64,000 nucleotides of DNA from Allantophomopsis cytisporea. Taxonomy: Eukaryota > Ascomycota > Leotiomycetes > Phacidiales > Phacidiaceae. A program made the position numbers and the translations under genes. The notes below the pieces were generated by a model, which made no database searches, was not told the DNA's origin, and was given only the letters and a program-made list of their open reading frames with translations. The DNA lies in assembly GCA_024752435.1 (NCBI GenBank), contig CP103020.1, positions 930,001 to 994,000 of the forward strand, read 5' to 3'. This document shows, one piece after another, positions 11,330 to 22,910 of this stretch (the stretch's first letter is position 1; each line of letters begins with the position of its first letter).

Positions 11330-11339
11330 CGGACGTCCG
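11330..11339. promoter_or_regulatory. GGACGTCC palindrome 2 (CGG-N4-CCG)
   Basis: CGGACGTCCG is a perfect 10-bp palindrome 340 nt upstream of the reductase start. It is at once a GACGTC core and an inverted CGG pair with a 4-nt spacer, a layout that fungal Zn2Cys6 regulators can bind. Confidence 0.4.
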
Positions 11340-12890
11340 TAGATTTCTGGGATCGCAGAGTGGTTGGAGGACAGTGAGATGATAAATTTACTCGCTTAAC
11401 CGCCATGCCAACTGCCCCTTCGAATGTCCGTGGGGTAATCGAGGTGCACCACCTCTGAACACCAATAGCAACACCTGAACACACTAGATTTCCACATCTT
11501 GAGTTTATGTATAACGACGAGAGTCCACCCGTGCATCCATGTCTTCAATAAGGTGCTTCTTACACTTTCTTTGGGGCAAGAGACTGTGCATGATGCCGGT
11601 CTTCCATTTCTGTATATTTGTTTCTACAGCTCTATTATGATCTCCGAAGCACTTCCGTCCGCCCCAACGAACATCTGTGATATACACGTTCGGCACCATG
11701 ATCCGAACGCATTCAACTTTGAAGTCAAACGGAGAACGAGAGAACAAACCGCAAACAGGTGGAATTAAAGCATAGGAGTTGCGCGAAATAATCGTCAACT
11801 AGCTGTCTGATACTTCACCTTCGTCGCAGTTTGTATCATACGCTTTTACAGTTTCGCGATAAACCGAGGAGTCCCTCTAGTCCGTCTTTTCGATCATTGA
11901 CGAGTGTAAAGGTTCAGCTCAGCCATCTCTATGACAAAGATCAAGGAATTCTCCGAAAACAAATGAATGGTCAGATAAAGTTTCTCGGCCGTAAAGTACA
12001 TAAACAACTTTCCCATTCAGGTCGACTTGGAGGCAGCATTCGAGGTGGTTTGCTCTTATGAAATTGTTTAAGTGGTAGCATTCCCTGCATGAAAGCTCGG
12101 ATTGCAGTTTGTTCATGTGGCAAACATGATTCGTTCCAGAAAAGGCATCAAAAAAGACAGCAAAGAGTCGCAGTCTAGTTTTGGTTTGATCGCATGCAAG
12201 CAAGGCCTCTGTTCATCTTATACCTAGAAATCACTAGGGATTTACTTGCAATCTGGTACAATCATTTCGGAGTTATCAAAGGGTCATGCCAGACATTCAC
12301 CAACGTTTAAAGACTCGGCATACCTATCGTTCCTGGTGGGACAATATCCATATCTGGACAGCGGGAGCGTTGTCTGTTGTGACACATTTGCAATTTGCGA
12401 TATAATTGACTCTATTCTCCCTCAATCCGAAGAAGACTTCTTATCTCATTGTGCGCTTTCAGTTCATTATCTTTCGTTCGATTCGCTAAAATGAAGTATC
12501 AAGTCACCATCTACTCTTGCGGCTACTGCCTAAGTCGCCTCCACTGGCTCAGTTATTGCCGAGAGTCGCAATTGGTGATATCGACATCCTTAACCATACG
12601 CTTATCCTAGAGTATCTCGAGATCAGTCTCTACCGTGGAGCACTTGTCAACTTAATCTAAATTGGAATATTCCAAAAGCTATGTACAGTCAATTTTCAAG
12701 ATGCAAACACATCTTGCCAAAAACTTAGTCAAGGACCAAATGCGAGTAAGTCGAAAGAAAACAGACAGCGAAGTAATTCAATTTCTCTTTGCTGGAAACA
12801 TCTGTGCTCTCGGTCTTCGATCACTCAGACATTTTTTGAGATTTTTTTTCCTTTCAAAGAAGGCAAAAGGCATGAATTTATGTTGATTGT

Positions 12891-14153
12891 TTACTTTGTG
12901 AGAGGTATTGGGCAACCCAAATTTGTGAAGTCCGAGCTCAACTTGGAGGCAGCAAAGCTAAGAGCTTCAACAGTTGGCGTAATGAGGCCATCGAGGGATG
13001 ATGGGACTGACCCGGTAGTCAGCTGATAGAGAAGGCAAAGGATAACAGACGCGTCAGGAGAGACGATTTTGCCATCTTGAATACTGCTACTAAAGTTGAG
13101 AGTGTCAAATCCACCTTTGCCAGTGTTTCCACCAAAGAGCACTGGGTACTCCAAGTACTGGGCCAAGATCTCAGCAGTGACATCGTTGTTGGTGTAAGGT
13201 GTAACGCGGTTGGTCCAGCTGGGTGGTATTTGTTCATTTCCGTTGAAGGTGTAAGTTCCATCGCTCTGCTTTGATGCTCCAAAGAAATAGGATATGGTAT
13301 ATTCATCAGGCGCATATCCGCGATTTCCACTGGGCATCAGTTCATAAAGAAAGGAAGATGCCCCGAAAAGCAGAAGGCTGAGTGGGCCGAAGTAAAAATC
13401 TGGGTTATCTGCCTTAGACTGTTGATATCTCTGATAACGGTACAGAGCAAGACCGTCACGGTTGTAGTTGCCACCAGTAGTCTCGGTCATCATACTGAAG
13501 AGGGTACCATTGAAGGAGAAATTGTCGCCTTCTCCAAGGAAGTAATCGTTACGAGTCAGCGATGTGTCGGCCTCGAATTTGTTATGTCCATCTAATCCTG
13601 GCTCAGAGCCTGTAAGCGCAGGACTGACACTTGTCCGCGTTGTAGCATCGCAACCAATAGAAAGCTTCTCCGTGACGAGATCGCCATCTGTAAGGGTCAG
13701 ACCGAGGACGGCAAGAAGTTGAGCTAAGTCGTAGCCGACATTGTATAAATTTTGCTGAGCATCGACCAGTTCGTTGAAATTTGTAATGCCATCATGTGCT
13801 AAGAAATTATGATTGGCGGCAGCATTGAGACCAGGGCATGGACCTCTTATATCGTCCGGTCCGGGAGGAACGAAAGCATGTGCGGTATCTCCGTCTGCTG
13901 GTACTTGATACCCACCCTTTCCGTTTCCAGGGAGACCATTCTTAGCACCGTTATATGGGTACTGGTCAGTGATCCCAGGTGCTGGAACATGATTTGGATT
14001 ATTCGGACATGTAGCTGCACCTCCCGCTTGGAAAGTGGCGGCCTGTTGACGCTTTATGAAGAGGGTTGAATCAACTCCTGGCAACTCTGCAACGAATGGA
14101 AAGGCTATCACAGCCTCAACTAGAAAAACTGCTGTCGTAAATAGATAAAGCAT
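12891..14153 (-). CDS. secreted haem-thiolate peroxidase / peroxygenase (Peroxidase_2 family)
   Basis: This intronless 420-residue protein is of the chloroperoxidase/unspecific peroxygenase superfamily. An N-terminal hydrophobic stretch (LYLFTTAVFLVEAVIAF) is a probable signal peptide, so the enzyme is likely secreted or enters the secretory pathway. The PCP motif in GPCPGLNAAANHNFLAHDG supplies the haem-ligating cysteine. Further on, SLTRNDYFLGEGDNFSFNG contains both an EGD triplet, as in peroxygenases, and the TRxDxxxG..N..FN pattern of the fungal oxidase branch that includes StcO-like proteins. Length fits that longer branch better than classical short peroxygenases. Family members insert oxygen into or halogenate organic substrates using H2O2. 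The natural substrate cannot be read from the sequence. Confidence 0.85.
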   Translation of the reverse strand: MLYLFTTAVFLVEAVIAFPFVAELPGVDSTLFIKRQQAATFQAGGAATCPNNPNHVPAPGITDQYPYNGAKNGLPGNGKGGYQVPADGDTAHAFVPPGPDDIRGPCPGLNAAANHNFLAHDGITNFNELVDAQQNLYNVGYDLAQLLAVLGLTLTDGDLVTEKLSIGCDATTRTSVSPALTGSEPGLDGHNKFEADTSLTRNDYFLGEGDNFSFNGTLFSMMTETTGGNYNRDGLALYRYQRYQQSKADNPDFYFGPLSLLLFGASSFLYELMPSGNRGYAPDEYTISYFFGASKQSDGTYTFNGNEQIPPSWTNRVTPYTNNDVTAEILAQYLEYPVLFGGNTGKGGFDTLNFSSSIQDGKIVSPDASVILCLLYQLTTGSVPSSLDGLITPTVEALSFAASKLSSDFTNLGCPIPLTK

Positions 14154-16701
14154 ATTGGTATATATGAAGTTAAGAAGAAGTCAAGAGTAATGCTGTTGAA
14201 CAAGTCTGCTGATAGAAAAAAGGTGTACCTTATGACTGCCGATGATACTTCTCTTGTTCATATGATTGAGAATATAATGTTTAGGAGTACAGGAGATAAT
14301 ATAGTATTTCAAGGGAGATTCCTTGTCACACCTAATGGCAGATTGATCCAGAGCTAGAATCTGAAGCCTAAGTGCTGTACGCAAGTGAGATGGGGTAACT
14401 GTGCGTACCGAGGTCTTCTAACAGGTAGTCCAGCCCCAGTTACAATATCAAAATCCCTTCTCTCCGTTGGCTGGAAATAGCAGGATAAAAGCCACTTGAT
14501 GAAGATCGTGTATCAAAATCGGGTGTAAGAACGGGTGTAGACGCCTTCCACACGCCTCTGGATGAGAGTGCTTGGTTTAAGGCTTAAACATGGGGTGAAA
14601 TATCAGCGCCTTCAAGCGTGTCTTCAAACATGCAGACTTTCTATTGGACCGGCATTTGCAGTTTTGTGCCGTAACCAAAACCCGTAGTAAGAGACCATGA
14701 GCTTCCAATCACAGTTCACATATTGAAGTTAGAGTCGATGGATAAAATTGTAGGAACCACAAACATGGCTACTCTATGAACTGGCTGGTTTTCATGTAGG
14801 TCCTCTTCGTCATTGCTACTTAAATAGGATGAGTGCAACTAAGGCAGAGAAAAACGTATACGGTCCATCTCTGTGGAATCCTAATGGTTTGATGTTGTCT
14901 TGAACCTTTCAGCGCATGGGTGTGTCAGGAACTTTGTGGGACCGAGGTATCGAAGATGGCGTCAGTACCTGCGGAGGAGTCTTTAGCTGGCTACTCCGTA
15001 CATGTTCCGATTTAATAGATTAGTTTTCTTTGGAAGTACTAAGTGTAAGCTAGGCAGTTGAAGATTCAGAAATTGCAACAAATATCGAGTCAGAATTTTG
15101 GACCATCAAGAACGAAGCCATGCAGAGTACGTGCTTCGATATCAAGATCGTTCGGTAGTTGCTTTGGTTCCATCTTAATGATGCGCAACTAACTCAGATA
15201 CGAGATCTAGAGCACTAGTTCGAGGACCTTGAAAGCAGATAGAAAATTGCAGTACTCTACGGTAACGAAATGGATAAGGAGGCAAAATATTCTGAATAGC
15301 TTCATGCGTCACATATTGAATGACCCTCACGACTAGTAGAAGTACAGTACCTGAATTGAATGTACTATGTAAGATTGACCTCGGCGCGGTAAAAATGAGT
15401 TCGAGAGAGGAGAATAGTCGAGTAGCCTTAGCTGTTTTCGTTCGAGGTGCTCGAGTCGTACATGGTCGAAGACTAGCACACTGGGTAGGTTAAGGTTGTT
15501 CAATAAGCTCAACATGCAGATTGTGGGGAAATGCGGGGAAGGCCGTGCATTGCTGCAAGGAACCGAGGAAGGCTTCACTTTTGGTTTGCACTAATATCAC
15601 TTTATAGAGAACCATCGCAGCGCCACATGACTCGGACGACGACATCTATCAATCTAATCATAAAAGCGTCCTGCGCTCTCGTGCTCTTGTGCCGAGCCAC
15701 TGGTGTCAATCTCTTCCCAACACACATATAGAGAGTCTGGCTATACAGTATCGTGAGTTCTTGTAAGGTTTTCGTTGAAGTCTGGCGACATCACCTCAGA
15801 GCACCAAAGGATGATTGACGGAAACATTATTGGGGTCAGCTGCAGTGATGTTTGTACAACCATGTCATCTTAGAGGGATTATACTCTGAATTGGGTGTTG
15901 GCTATGGTGACCACGAGACTTGATTCTGTATGCACACACAAATTCCTCTTGTTCGCATTACCAATCAGTCTCCCTAACAATCCATGTACTTTCGTCAAGT
16001 CTCCTCCCACTCTAAGGTAAAGTCGCGTCTATCAATATTCTCTACGTCTTCAAATACTTGAGTCTATAGATATCTTGACCTCGGAAATTACTTTGTATTA
16101 CCACGGCAAAGTATAACCACAAAGTAGGAAACCCTACATATCAAAGACATCACACCCATAGCAGATAGACTATATTATAGTCGGTATGTTTTCTTTTACT
16201 GCTAGTGGTACGGAGCAGATGCAGCATTGAGAACCCCTTGGCTTTTGCTCTATACTGTCCGTGTTTACTCTTGAATTCTATGCTATGGCATGGACTAAAT
16301 CTGATGGCAAAGATAGATCCTTATATGGAAAATGGAGTGTGAAGTTTGAATCCAAAAAGTTGCTGAAAGTGTATTGCCGCATTGATGGGCCGATTTATCG
16401 TTGGTGTAGTAGTCATCGTCAATAAGGCCTGCCTACAATAGGTGGTGAGGGAGCAATCAGTTCTCTTGCGCAGATCTTACACAATCGCTTTATCTTCAAT
16501 TTCCTGGGAGAAACATGTCTTTGTGTACTAGTTTTATCATACTTATAGCTCATGCTCTAGACTCGGGATATTAACGTTGGACAACTAAATATTTGCGCAC
16601 AGATGTGTGAAATATTTATGTACAAAAACAGCTCACACCAATTTTCCTCGAGACCCTCATACCATACCGGTAAGAAGTCATACCGGAGATGTGGGTTGAT
16701 C
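14154..16701. other. intergenic region
   Basis: This 2.5-kb stretch between the peroxidase start and the GH5 stop has only short open frames with no family features. One TACTCCGTA motif lies at 14992-15000. An ACTATATTA stretch near 14298-14306 could be the peroxidase TATA region. Confidence 0.45.
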
Positions 16702-18087
16702 TTAGATGTACTGGAGGAGGATTGACAAGATATTGATATACGCAATTCCTGAAGGTGGCTCTATGGAGTAGATGTAGTCTCCCCACCATGGCCCGCCTCC
16801 CCACCACAGAGCACCCAGCCATACATCGTTGTTCTCCACCATGTATTCGAGCATACCTGCGATGGCAGTCTCGCACACGCTGTTAGATCCGGCAGCAAAC
16901 TCGCCGATAATCGCCTTCTTGTTGTTCGCAATGAGCCAGGCGGTCGCTGCTGCTAGACGATCAGCTCCGATGGTTGTATTCACACATACATCAGATGTGC
17001 CGGAACCATCGGAATCTATGAGAAGAGGTGTAAGTATGTGACAAGAAGTAGAACTGACTTCGCTGGACATGAATGAAAGACAACAACTGGATCATTGAGT
17101 AGGCTTAAACGATATCACTAGTCTTGGAGATTATTTATGTCAAATATAATCTCCAAATCTCGAACGGCTGAGTTGACTTCCAGATTGATGAATGTTGAAG
17201 AACACGATGAGTAGCATGGTGTTCACACGATACATGAGATCGGCAAGTGAAGAGGGGTAACAACAAACTAAGCACTTGCTACATACCTAGATACTGATGC
17301 ATCTCATAAATGGTCTTATCTTCTGGGTCTGTGAGATTTCCCATAACTTCAGAGTTCCCAGAGGATGTCCAAGTCCAGGCTCCTGAGTAGCTGGTGCCTA
17401 TTTCTTGTTAGATATAATCACCAGCAAGAAAGGGGTAAGGTCCACCTTCAACAAAAATATATTGAGTAGTTGCACCAGAAGCACGAACACCATCAATACA
17501 AGCCTGGTTCAACTCCTCAACTATATCTGTGGTGGGCTCGTCATGAAACTCGTTGTTACAGTCAAAGATAACCAATGAATTGCTGGCGAACTCGCCAGCT
17601 AAAGTGGTCCAAAAGGTTTGAAAATCGGAAGTGCTAGTAATGATATTTCCATAGTAACGACCGAAATTATGTGTGTCAATGATTGCATATGCACCCTGCA
17701 TGAAGTCAGCTTTAAGAGCCACAGATAGTGCCCAAAAAATTGGAAGGAGTTACTTACTCCGGCAGTGATATAGTCCACAACAGTTGTCAGACCTGAGAGA
17801 TAATCGGCGTCAATAGTGCCAGTTAGCTCTGTTGGAATAATACGTTCCATCATAATCGGAATGCGGAAGATGTTCAGTCCATCATCGATGAAGATTTGAA
17901 TTGTCGAGGTGTTGGGCCATGTGTAATCTGTTCCAAGAACACCAGGTATATTTGTGTTCCCAAATTCGGCTCCAGACTCATTGATGCCGAACCACTGGAA
18001 GTTTGATACACGCTTGGTCTTCTTGCCGGGAGCAGTAAGGGCCAAGGTGGCCAGAGTAGCCGTGATGATTGATGATGAGATGCGCAT
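16702..18087 (-). CDS. endo-beta-1,4-glucanase, glycoside hydrolase family 5
   Basis: This secreted retaining cellulase has four exons: 18087-17758, 17695-17446, 17397-17287 and 17015-16702, giving 334 residues. The N-terminus MRISSSIITATLATLALTA is a signal peptide. Family landmarks in order are IDTHNFGRYYG (about 117-126), the acid/base Glu159 in FDCNNEFHD, GAWTW, DKTIYEMHQYLDSDGSGTS, and the nucleophile Glu269 in IIGEF. The acceptor at 17696 (CATGCAG) was chosen over an AAAG 19 nt upstream because it restores the conserved YITAGGAYAIID reading and has a CTGAC branch site. No carbohydrate-binding module is present. The third intron is 271 nt and carries a strong stem-loop, while the other two are 62 and 48 nt. 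The fold matches GH5 subfamily 5 by eye. Confidence 0.9.
17124..17156. repeat. perfect 11-bp inverted repeat inside GH5 intron 3
   Basis: TTGGAGATTAT at 17124-17134 is exactly complementary to ATAATCTCCAA at 17146-17156, with an 11-nt loop. It would form a stem-loop in the pre-mRNA of the long third intron. Confidence 0.75.
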
Positions 18088-19811
18088 AACTTGAATCGAA
18101 AAGAAAGACTAATTTAGTAAGGAGAGATTGGAAGGGAAGAGAAATTTGCGAATGTCTACATTCATATATCCACGAAAGATACGGAGATGATCTGGAAATC
18201 CGCACTACACTGTACCTGATAACTCTGATATCCTCGAGATAATCGCCATCTTGTGAAGTGCAGTATTGCATTGCGTATTCCATCCTACCTATTTTAGCGA
18301 CGGTATCTCGTGCTCCTGACCAAGGATGAAACAAGCGGCAGCAAATTTCATATGGGCCCTGAACATGTCAATAATTGTTGGATATTGCCTAAAGAGTTTC
18401 GGAATTTGTCAACTTCCATTCGGCTGCCAGAAAGCTCAATATAGTAGAGGTGGCACTCCATAGAGGTTCATATATAAGGTATATGGTATCTCTTAATATC
18501 GGATGAACCTCTGGGTGCAAATATGAAATCTCAATAAACAACCTAGACTTCCAACCACTTCGGCTGTTTCTGTTCCTACCTATCAGCTTAGTTGCGTTTA
18601 ATAAGGTATCATTTATCATGTTTCACATCATGAGGCTGAATTATAACTACATGAGTCTGTGCAGGCTGCGGGTAAATAAACGTAGGGAGTCGTGACGTGT
18701 AGCTCTACCATAGGTACCTGAGCTTTTCCGCCAATCGAAGCATGCGACTGGTGACACGTAAGATATCTAAGTATTTATCACAGACTACCCATATCCTTTT
18801 GAGTGAGCAAAGCGTTCTGTGTTGACTTGGCTGATGAATTCAGAGCTGTTCAAATACTGTCTGTTCCAATTCGAATATTGATAACTTTCTGTCGCTGCAG
18901 CAAATGTACGTCTCTGAAACACGTGCATGTCGTTGAATCAATGTTATTACTTTCAGTGATCAATGAATGTATAGTTCTGAGTAGTTGGCTCGCTGCGAGG
19001 AAAGACTAGCCTGCTAATAACTACCTGGTATATCTCTAATTGAACAGGTAAACTTCAATACTTATACATCCATGGCAATTTTAGCCCTTTGAATGAAGTT
19101 TCAGGTTTTCTATTGGTGAATTGAAAACAGCAGTGGAAACAACTGACCCGTATCAGAGTACTGTGTTCGACTTCGGATGGTCCATCAAGAAATGTTCAGG
19201 TGAGTATATGCCTTTTTATCAGAAAAGCGACGAAGAATTACTATCTGTAGCTCTCACCCTACCCGGTGAATTCTCCAACCGTTGATAATCAAGTTGGTAA
19301 CAAATAGGTGTCTGGACTGTACAATAGCAAGCGATAACTTGCTTGTTAAGGATGCCCATGAAGCTTCGGCGTGAAAACGGAGAAAAGCCGAAAGGCCTAT
19401 ACAATCTTGGTGGTCTCCTCAAGCATAATCTAATTGATAATGTCCGGTCCGGTGTGAAAGCCTGAAAAGCGGACGATTCACTTGATCGTGACCTTAATAT
19501 CCTACCTTTTCACGCTTCTCTCGTATCGTGCCTGATTACGGACCCCGGATTTGGTGGGGAAATTGCCGGGCGGCGGAGCTTGAGCGTAACTTGGATTTTA
19601 AGTTGGGGAACAAGCCTTTTCATGTTGTACCACCAAAACAATATTGCTCGGATAGAAAGCATTGTCGATGCGTGATTGAAAAATACATAAGATGCTCTAT
19701 ACCCATTAGCCTCTTCGTTTTCCGCTCTTCTTTCTTCCGGCTCATCTTCACGTCATATGTGTACGCTTTCTGTTGTGAGCATATGGTATTATCGTGATAC
19801 CACACGCGAAA
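18088..19811. other. divergent intergenic region between GH5 and Dabb genes
   Basis: These 1.7 kb are shared upstream DNA of two divergent genes. I see no coding frame with family features and no obvious strong regulatory palindromes. Confidence 0.45.
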
Positions 19812-20282
19812 ATGGCTCCGATCAATAGAATCACACTATTCAAGATTCCATCAGCAGAAGCTCGGGAAAGGGTGCTGGCTTCGTACAAAGAGATGCTCAC
19901 AACCAATTCAAAGGTATATTCAACGTTTCTTGACACCTTCGATACCCTAAAGTCTTTGTCAGCTTTAAGCTGCTTTCATTGTGTTATGTTGTTCAAGCTC
20001 ACCACAATAATGCATTCTCTGCTCTGACACTCAGTCTGACATTCGGAATTCTCACAGGACGGAAAGCCGTACATTCTCTCGATTACAGCTGGTGAAGCCT
20101 TCCCAGACGCTCGGAGTCAAGGGTACAACATTGCTGCACAGACAACCTTCAAGAGCAAGGAAGATATGGCCTATTATGACACGGGATGCGAGGCACATAA
20201 GAAGCTGAAATCCATAGCCGGGCCTATTCATGAAGGTCTCATGATGATTTACTTTGAGGCAACCGTGAATGAGGGTTTGTGA
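19812..20282 (+). CDS. stress-responsive A/B-barrel (Dabb) domain protein
   Basis: This small single-domain protein has 108 residues from two exons, 19812-19913 and 20058-20282. The 144-nt intron runs from a GTATAT donor to a CTCACAG acceptor. The N-terminal strand INRITLFKIPS, the helix AEARERVLASYKEM, and the later QTTFKSKEDMAYYDTGCEAHKKLKS and GLMMIYFEA segments follow the Dabb ferredoxin-like fold. Members form dimeric barrels. Some are polyketide cyclases or small-molecule-binding proteins, but most fungal ones have no assigned reaction. It lies 470 bp upstream of a dienelactone hydrolase gene on the same strand. Both could act on small aromatic or lactone compounds, which is inference from position only. 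Confidence 0.8.
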
Positions 20283-20751
20283 GAGGCTTCAGTGCAGCTT
20301 ACTGCAGCTCACGTATCTCTCACGGCGTCGTACCATATGGCCCTCGTTCATGTATGCGAAATGCGAAGCATAATACCTCATATTCCTCAATGTTAGGTTT
20401 GAGAGCGACAAAGAACAACACTGTTCTTCAAACTCCGTTTCCTGAGTGTCTTACCGTAGCTTAACTACGGTGACGTCGTCAATGTCCTGTACCTAATACA
20501 CTTTGTTGACACCCCTGCAAGGCGCTGTATAATACGTGCTGAAGCACGGCCCTATCCCGCATCTGAACTCCGTACCCAAGTACCTATCTAGCTATCTCAG
20601 AACCCCACCTCAGCCATATCTAGGTCTCATGGGACTCTTTCTACTCAGACCGAATCATCTTTCTCTGACAACTTCAAAGCGACTTGCCGCTCAATCTCGA
20701 TTTTTCAATTACACAGAGAAGTCTTCCAAGTATACACACCGTCGATTCAAA
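20283..20751. other. spacer between Dabb and dienelactone hydrolase genes
   Basis: This 469-bp region holds the 3' flank of the Dabb gene and the promoter of the hydrolase. The last 150 bp are pyrimidine-rich on the plus strand, as is common in fungal core promoters. No further gene is seen. Confidence 0.5.
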
Positions 20752-21694
20752 ATGCAAGCACAACATGGTCACTCTGCGGCCTGCTGCAACATTCCCCCCA
20801 TCATCACCAAAGGCTATCAACAGAAGGGCGAATATAAAACCATTGGTGGTTTGAAGACCTGTACGTAGCCCGTGAGAAGGCGATTGCCAATATATACGCT
20901 TCTGAGAGTAGATAACTAATCACAAAATCCTATTAGATGTCACTGGACCTGCCAATGCTACCAAGGCGATCCTCTTTGTCTATGATATCTTTGGCTACTT
21001 CCCTCAGACCCTCCAAGGAGCTGATATCCTCTCCACCTCCCATGAGCATGAGAAGTACCTAGTTTTTATGCCAGATTTCTTCGAGGGTAGCCCAGCTGAT
21101 ATTTCCTGGTACCCACCAACTGATGAGACCAAGCAGAAGAACTTGGGTGCATGGTTCCAGAGCAAGGGCAGTCCATTCGAGGGTGCCAAGAAGGTTGATG
21201 GGATCTTGAAGAACACCGGGAAGGAGTATCCAAGCATCAAGAGCTGGGGAATCATGGGGGTAGGTGATACCGCTGGCTCTTTAGGTCTATAATCAAAGTT
21301 CTAACTAATTTTTAATAGTCCTGCTGGGGTGGCAAGCTGGTGTCAATCAGCTGCCAGGAGGGTACGCCATTCAAGGTCGGAGTTGAGGTCCACCCAGCCA
21401 TGGTAAGTAACCTCCCAAAGACTCCTAAAATATCGACTAACCTGTCACCAGGTCGACCCCTCCGAGGCTGAGAACATTACCGTTCCCCTCATGCTTCTCG
21501 CCTCCAAGGACGAAGATCCAGAGGATGTTAAGAAGTTCGAGGCTGCTCTCAAGGTTGACAAGTATGTTGAGACCTTCGGTGACCAGATTCACGGCTGGAT
21601 GGCTGCCCGTTCAGACCTCGAGAATGAGAAGAACAAGCAGGAGTATGAGCGTGGCTACAAGACTGCCTTGGGGTTCTTCAGCAAGTACTTGTAA
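20752..21694 (+). CDS. dienelactone hydrolase family protein
   Basis: This alpha/beta hydrolase has 252 residues. Four exons join cleanly: 20752-20860, 20937-21259, 21319-21402 and 21452-21694. The N-terminus HSAACCNIPPII is typical of the fungal members of this family. The nucleophile is Cys146 in GSCWGGK, generated exactly at the second splice junction. The acid is Asp192 or Asp194 in ASKDEDPED, and the base is His219 in GDQIHGW. The family hydrolyses dienelactone and related cyclic esters in aromatic catabolism, and many fungal members are annotated only by homology. No signal peptide is present, so it is probably cytosolic. The start is the ATG before the conserved Cys-rich N-terminus. 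Confidence 0.9.
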
Positions 21695-22910
21695 GTCTGT
21701 AGCTTGCTCGCGAGCTTTGGGTTCGATCCTCATATGCGCAGAATAACAATACCACTCTAAGATTTGGATTTATATTTTTGTCGCGCTGATCCTTAGTTAC
21801 CATGGCCATGAATACGTACATTTGTGACTCGCACCCATGCTTGGGCGGCGTACTAACAGTATATAATATATATGTTTCAGTTCCGCCACAGGAGCCAGAT
21901 ATCGTGACTGATAACTCATGTTCTTAGAGATGACTGTTCTTCCTGCTTCGTAACCTGCTTTTGTAGATAGAGCTGGCCATATACCCTCTTCTAACAACAT
22001 GCCGATACGAAGTATCTATTTCAGCCGCCGTTTAGATAAAGATATTCTCTTCCACCTAATCATGATGTGACTACTATTTTCCAGGAGCCCTTGGAACACA
22101 GTAAGAAACGTGATAAAGACCCTGTGGCTTTCATAGATTCTTACCGTCCTGGGCGGTAAGCAGCAATCAGCGAGTGATAAGCCCGCTCTCCTTGAACAAC
22201 TGATTCGACGATAGTCCTACCTGTAGTACCTAGAGATGCGATATTCCTCGACTCAAACAGAAGATATGAGCTAGCGAGTACGAAACATGTAGATGCCTGC
22301 AGGGCCGAATGTGAACATAGCAAGTAGGCTTGCATTGTCGTGATACCCTACCTGCAGTCGAATGTGAATACCTCAAATCTATCACATATCGAAGAGAAAA
22401 AATATGACATCACCAAAGTCATCTTGGATTACAGAAATCAATGGTATCATTCGTGGTGCACAATCTAAGACTCTAAAAGAGGACTTTAGCGGCTCCATCA
22501 GACACGTAAAAGAAACAAATTGACCAAACCCTCAAATATTGTAAACCCTTTCCGTAAAACGCCAAGGCTGATGCCGCCATTATACAAGAGGAAAAAGGAG
22601 CACAGGATATGTCATGCCACTGTGAAAGACCAAAGAGTGACGAGAGGAGTTCATATCGGAAAAGAAAGACAAGTAAACAACAGGAAACATTAATTTAGGT
22701 AGCCGTTCGCCCAATGAGAGCTCGATCCACAAGAGAAGGAGATGAAAGGACCACATAGCCAATAAAGGAACATAAAATAGCATTTCGTCAGCTGAGAGCT
22801 CAATCCTATGACGGAAAGGGATGAAAAGACTACTTTGCTGGGGTGTGTAGAACGGGCGTTATCAGACTCTGAGAAGAGAATGAAAATGTACCACGAAAGC
22901 ACAAGCCAAC
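21695..22910. other. convergent 3' intergenic region
   Basis: These 1.2 kb separate two tail-to-tail genes. They should include both 3' UTRs, and I recognise no gene in them. Confidence 0.5.

Larger units (their letters stand above)
10991..12890. other. intergenic region upstream of the naphthol reductase
   Basis: These 1.9 kb hold the TATA-like box and GGACGTCC sites near the reductase, with additional GTCC/GGAC half-sites through about 11430. Scattered short frames, for example at 11919-12203 and 12246-12494, have no recognisable features. The right part is the 3' flank of the peroxidase gene. Confidence 0.5.

Noticed and set aside
17703..17757. alternative GH5 exon 2 start at the upstream AAAG acceptor
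   Set aside because: It would break the frame with the GTAAGT donor. The CATGCAG acceptor restores the conserved GH5 sequence.
21716..21728. tRNA T-arm-like GGGTTCGATCC
   Set aside because: There is no acceptor stem, D-arm or anticodon arm around it; it lies just after the dienelactone hydrolase stop codon.
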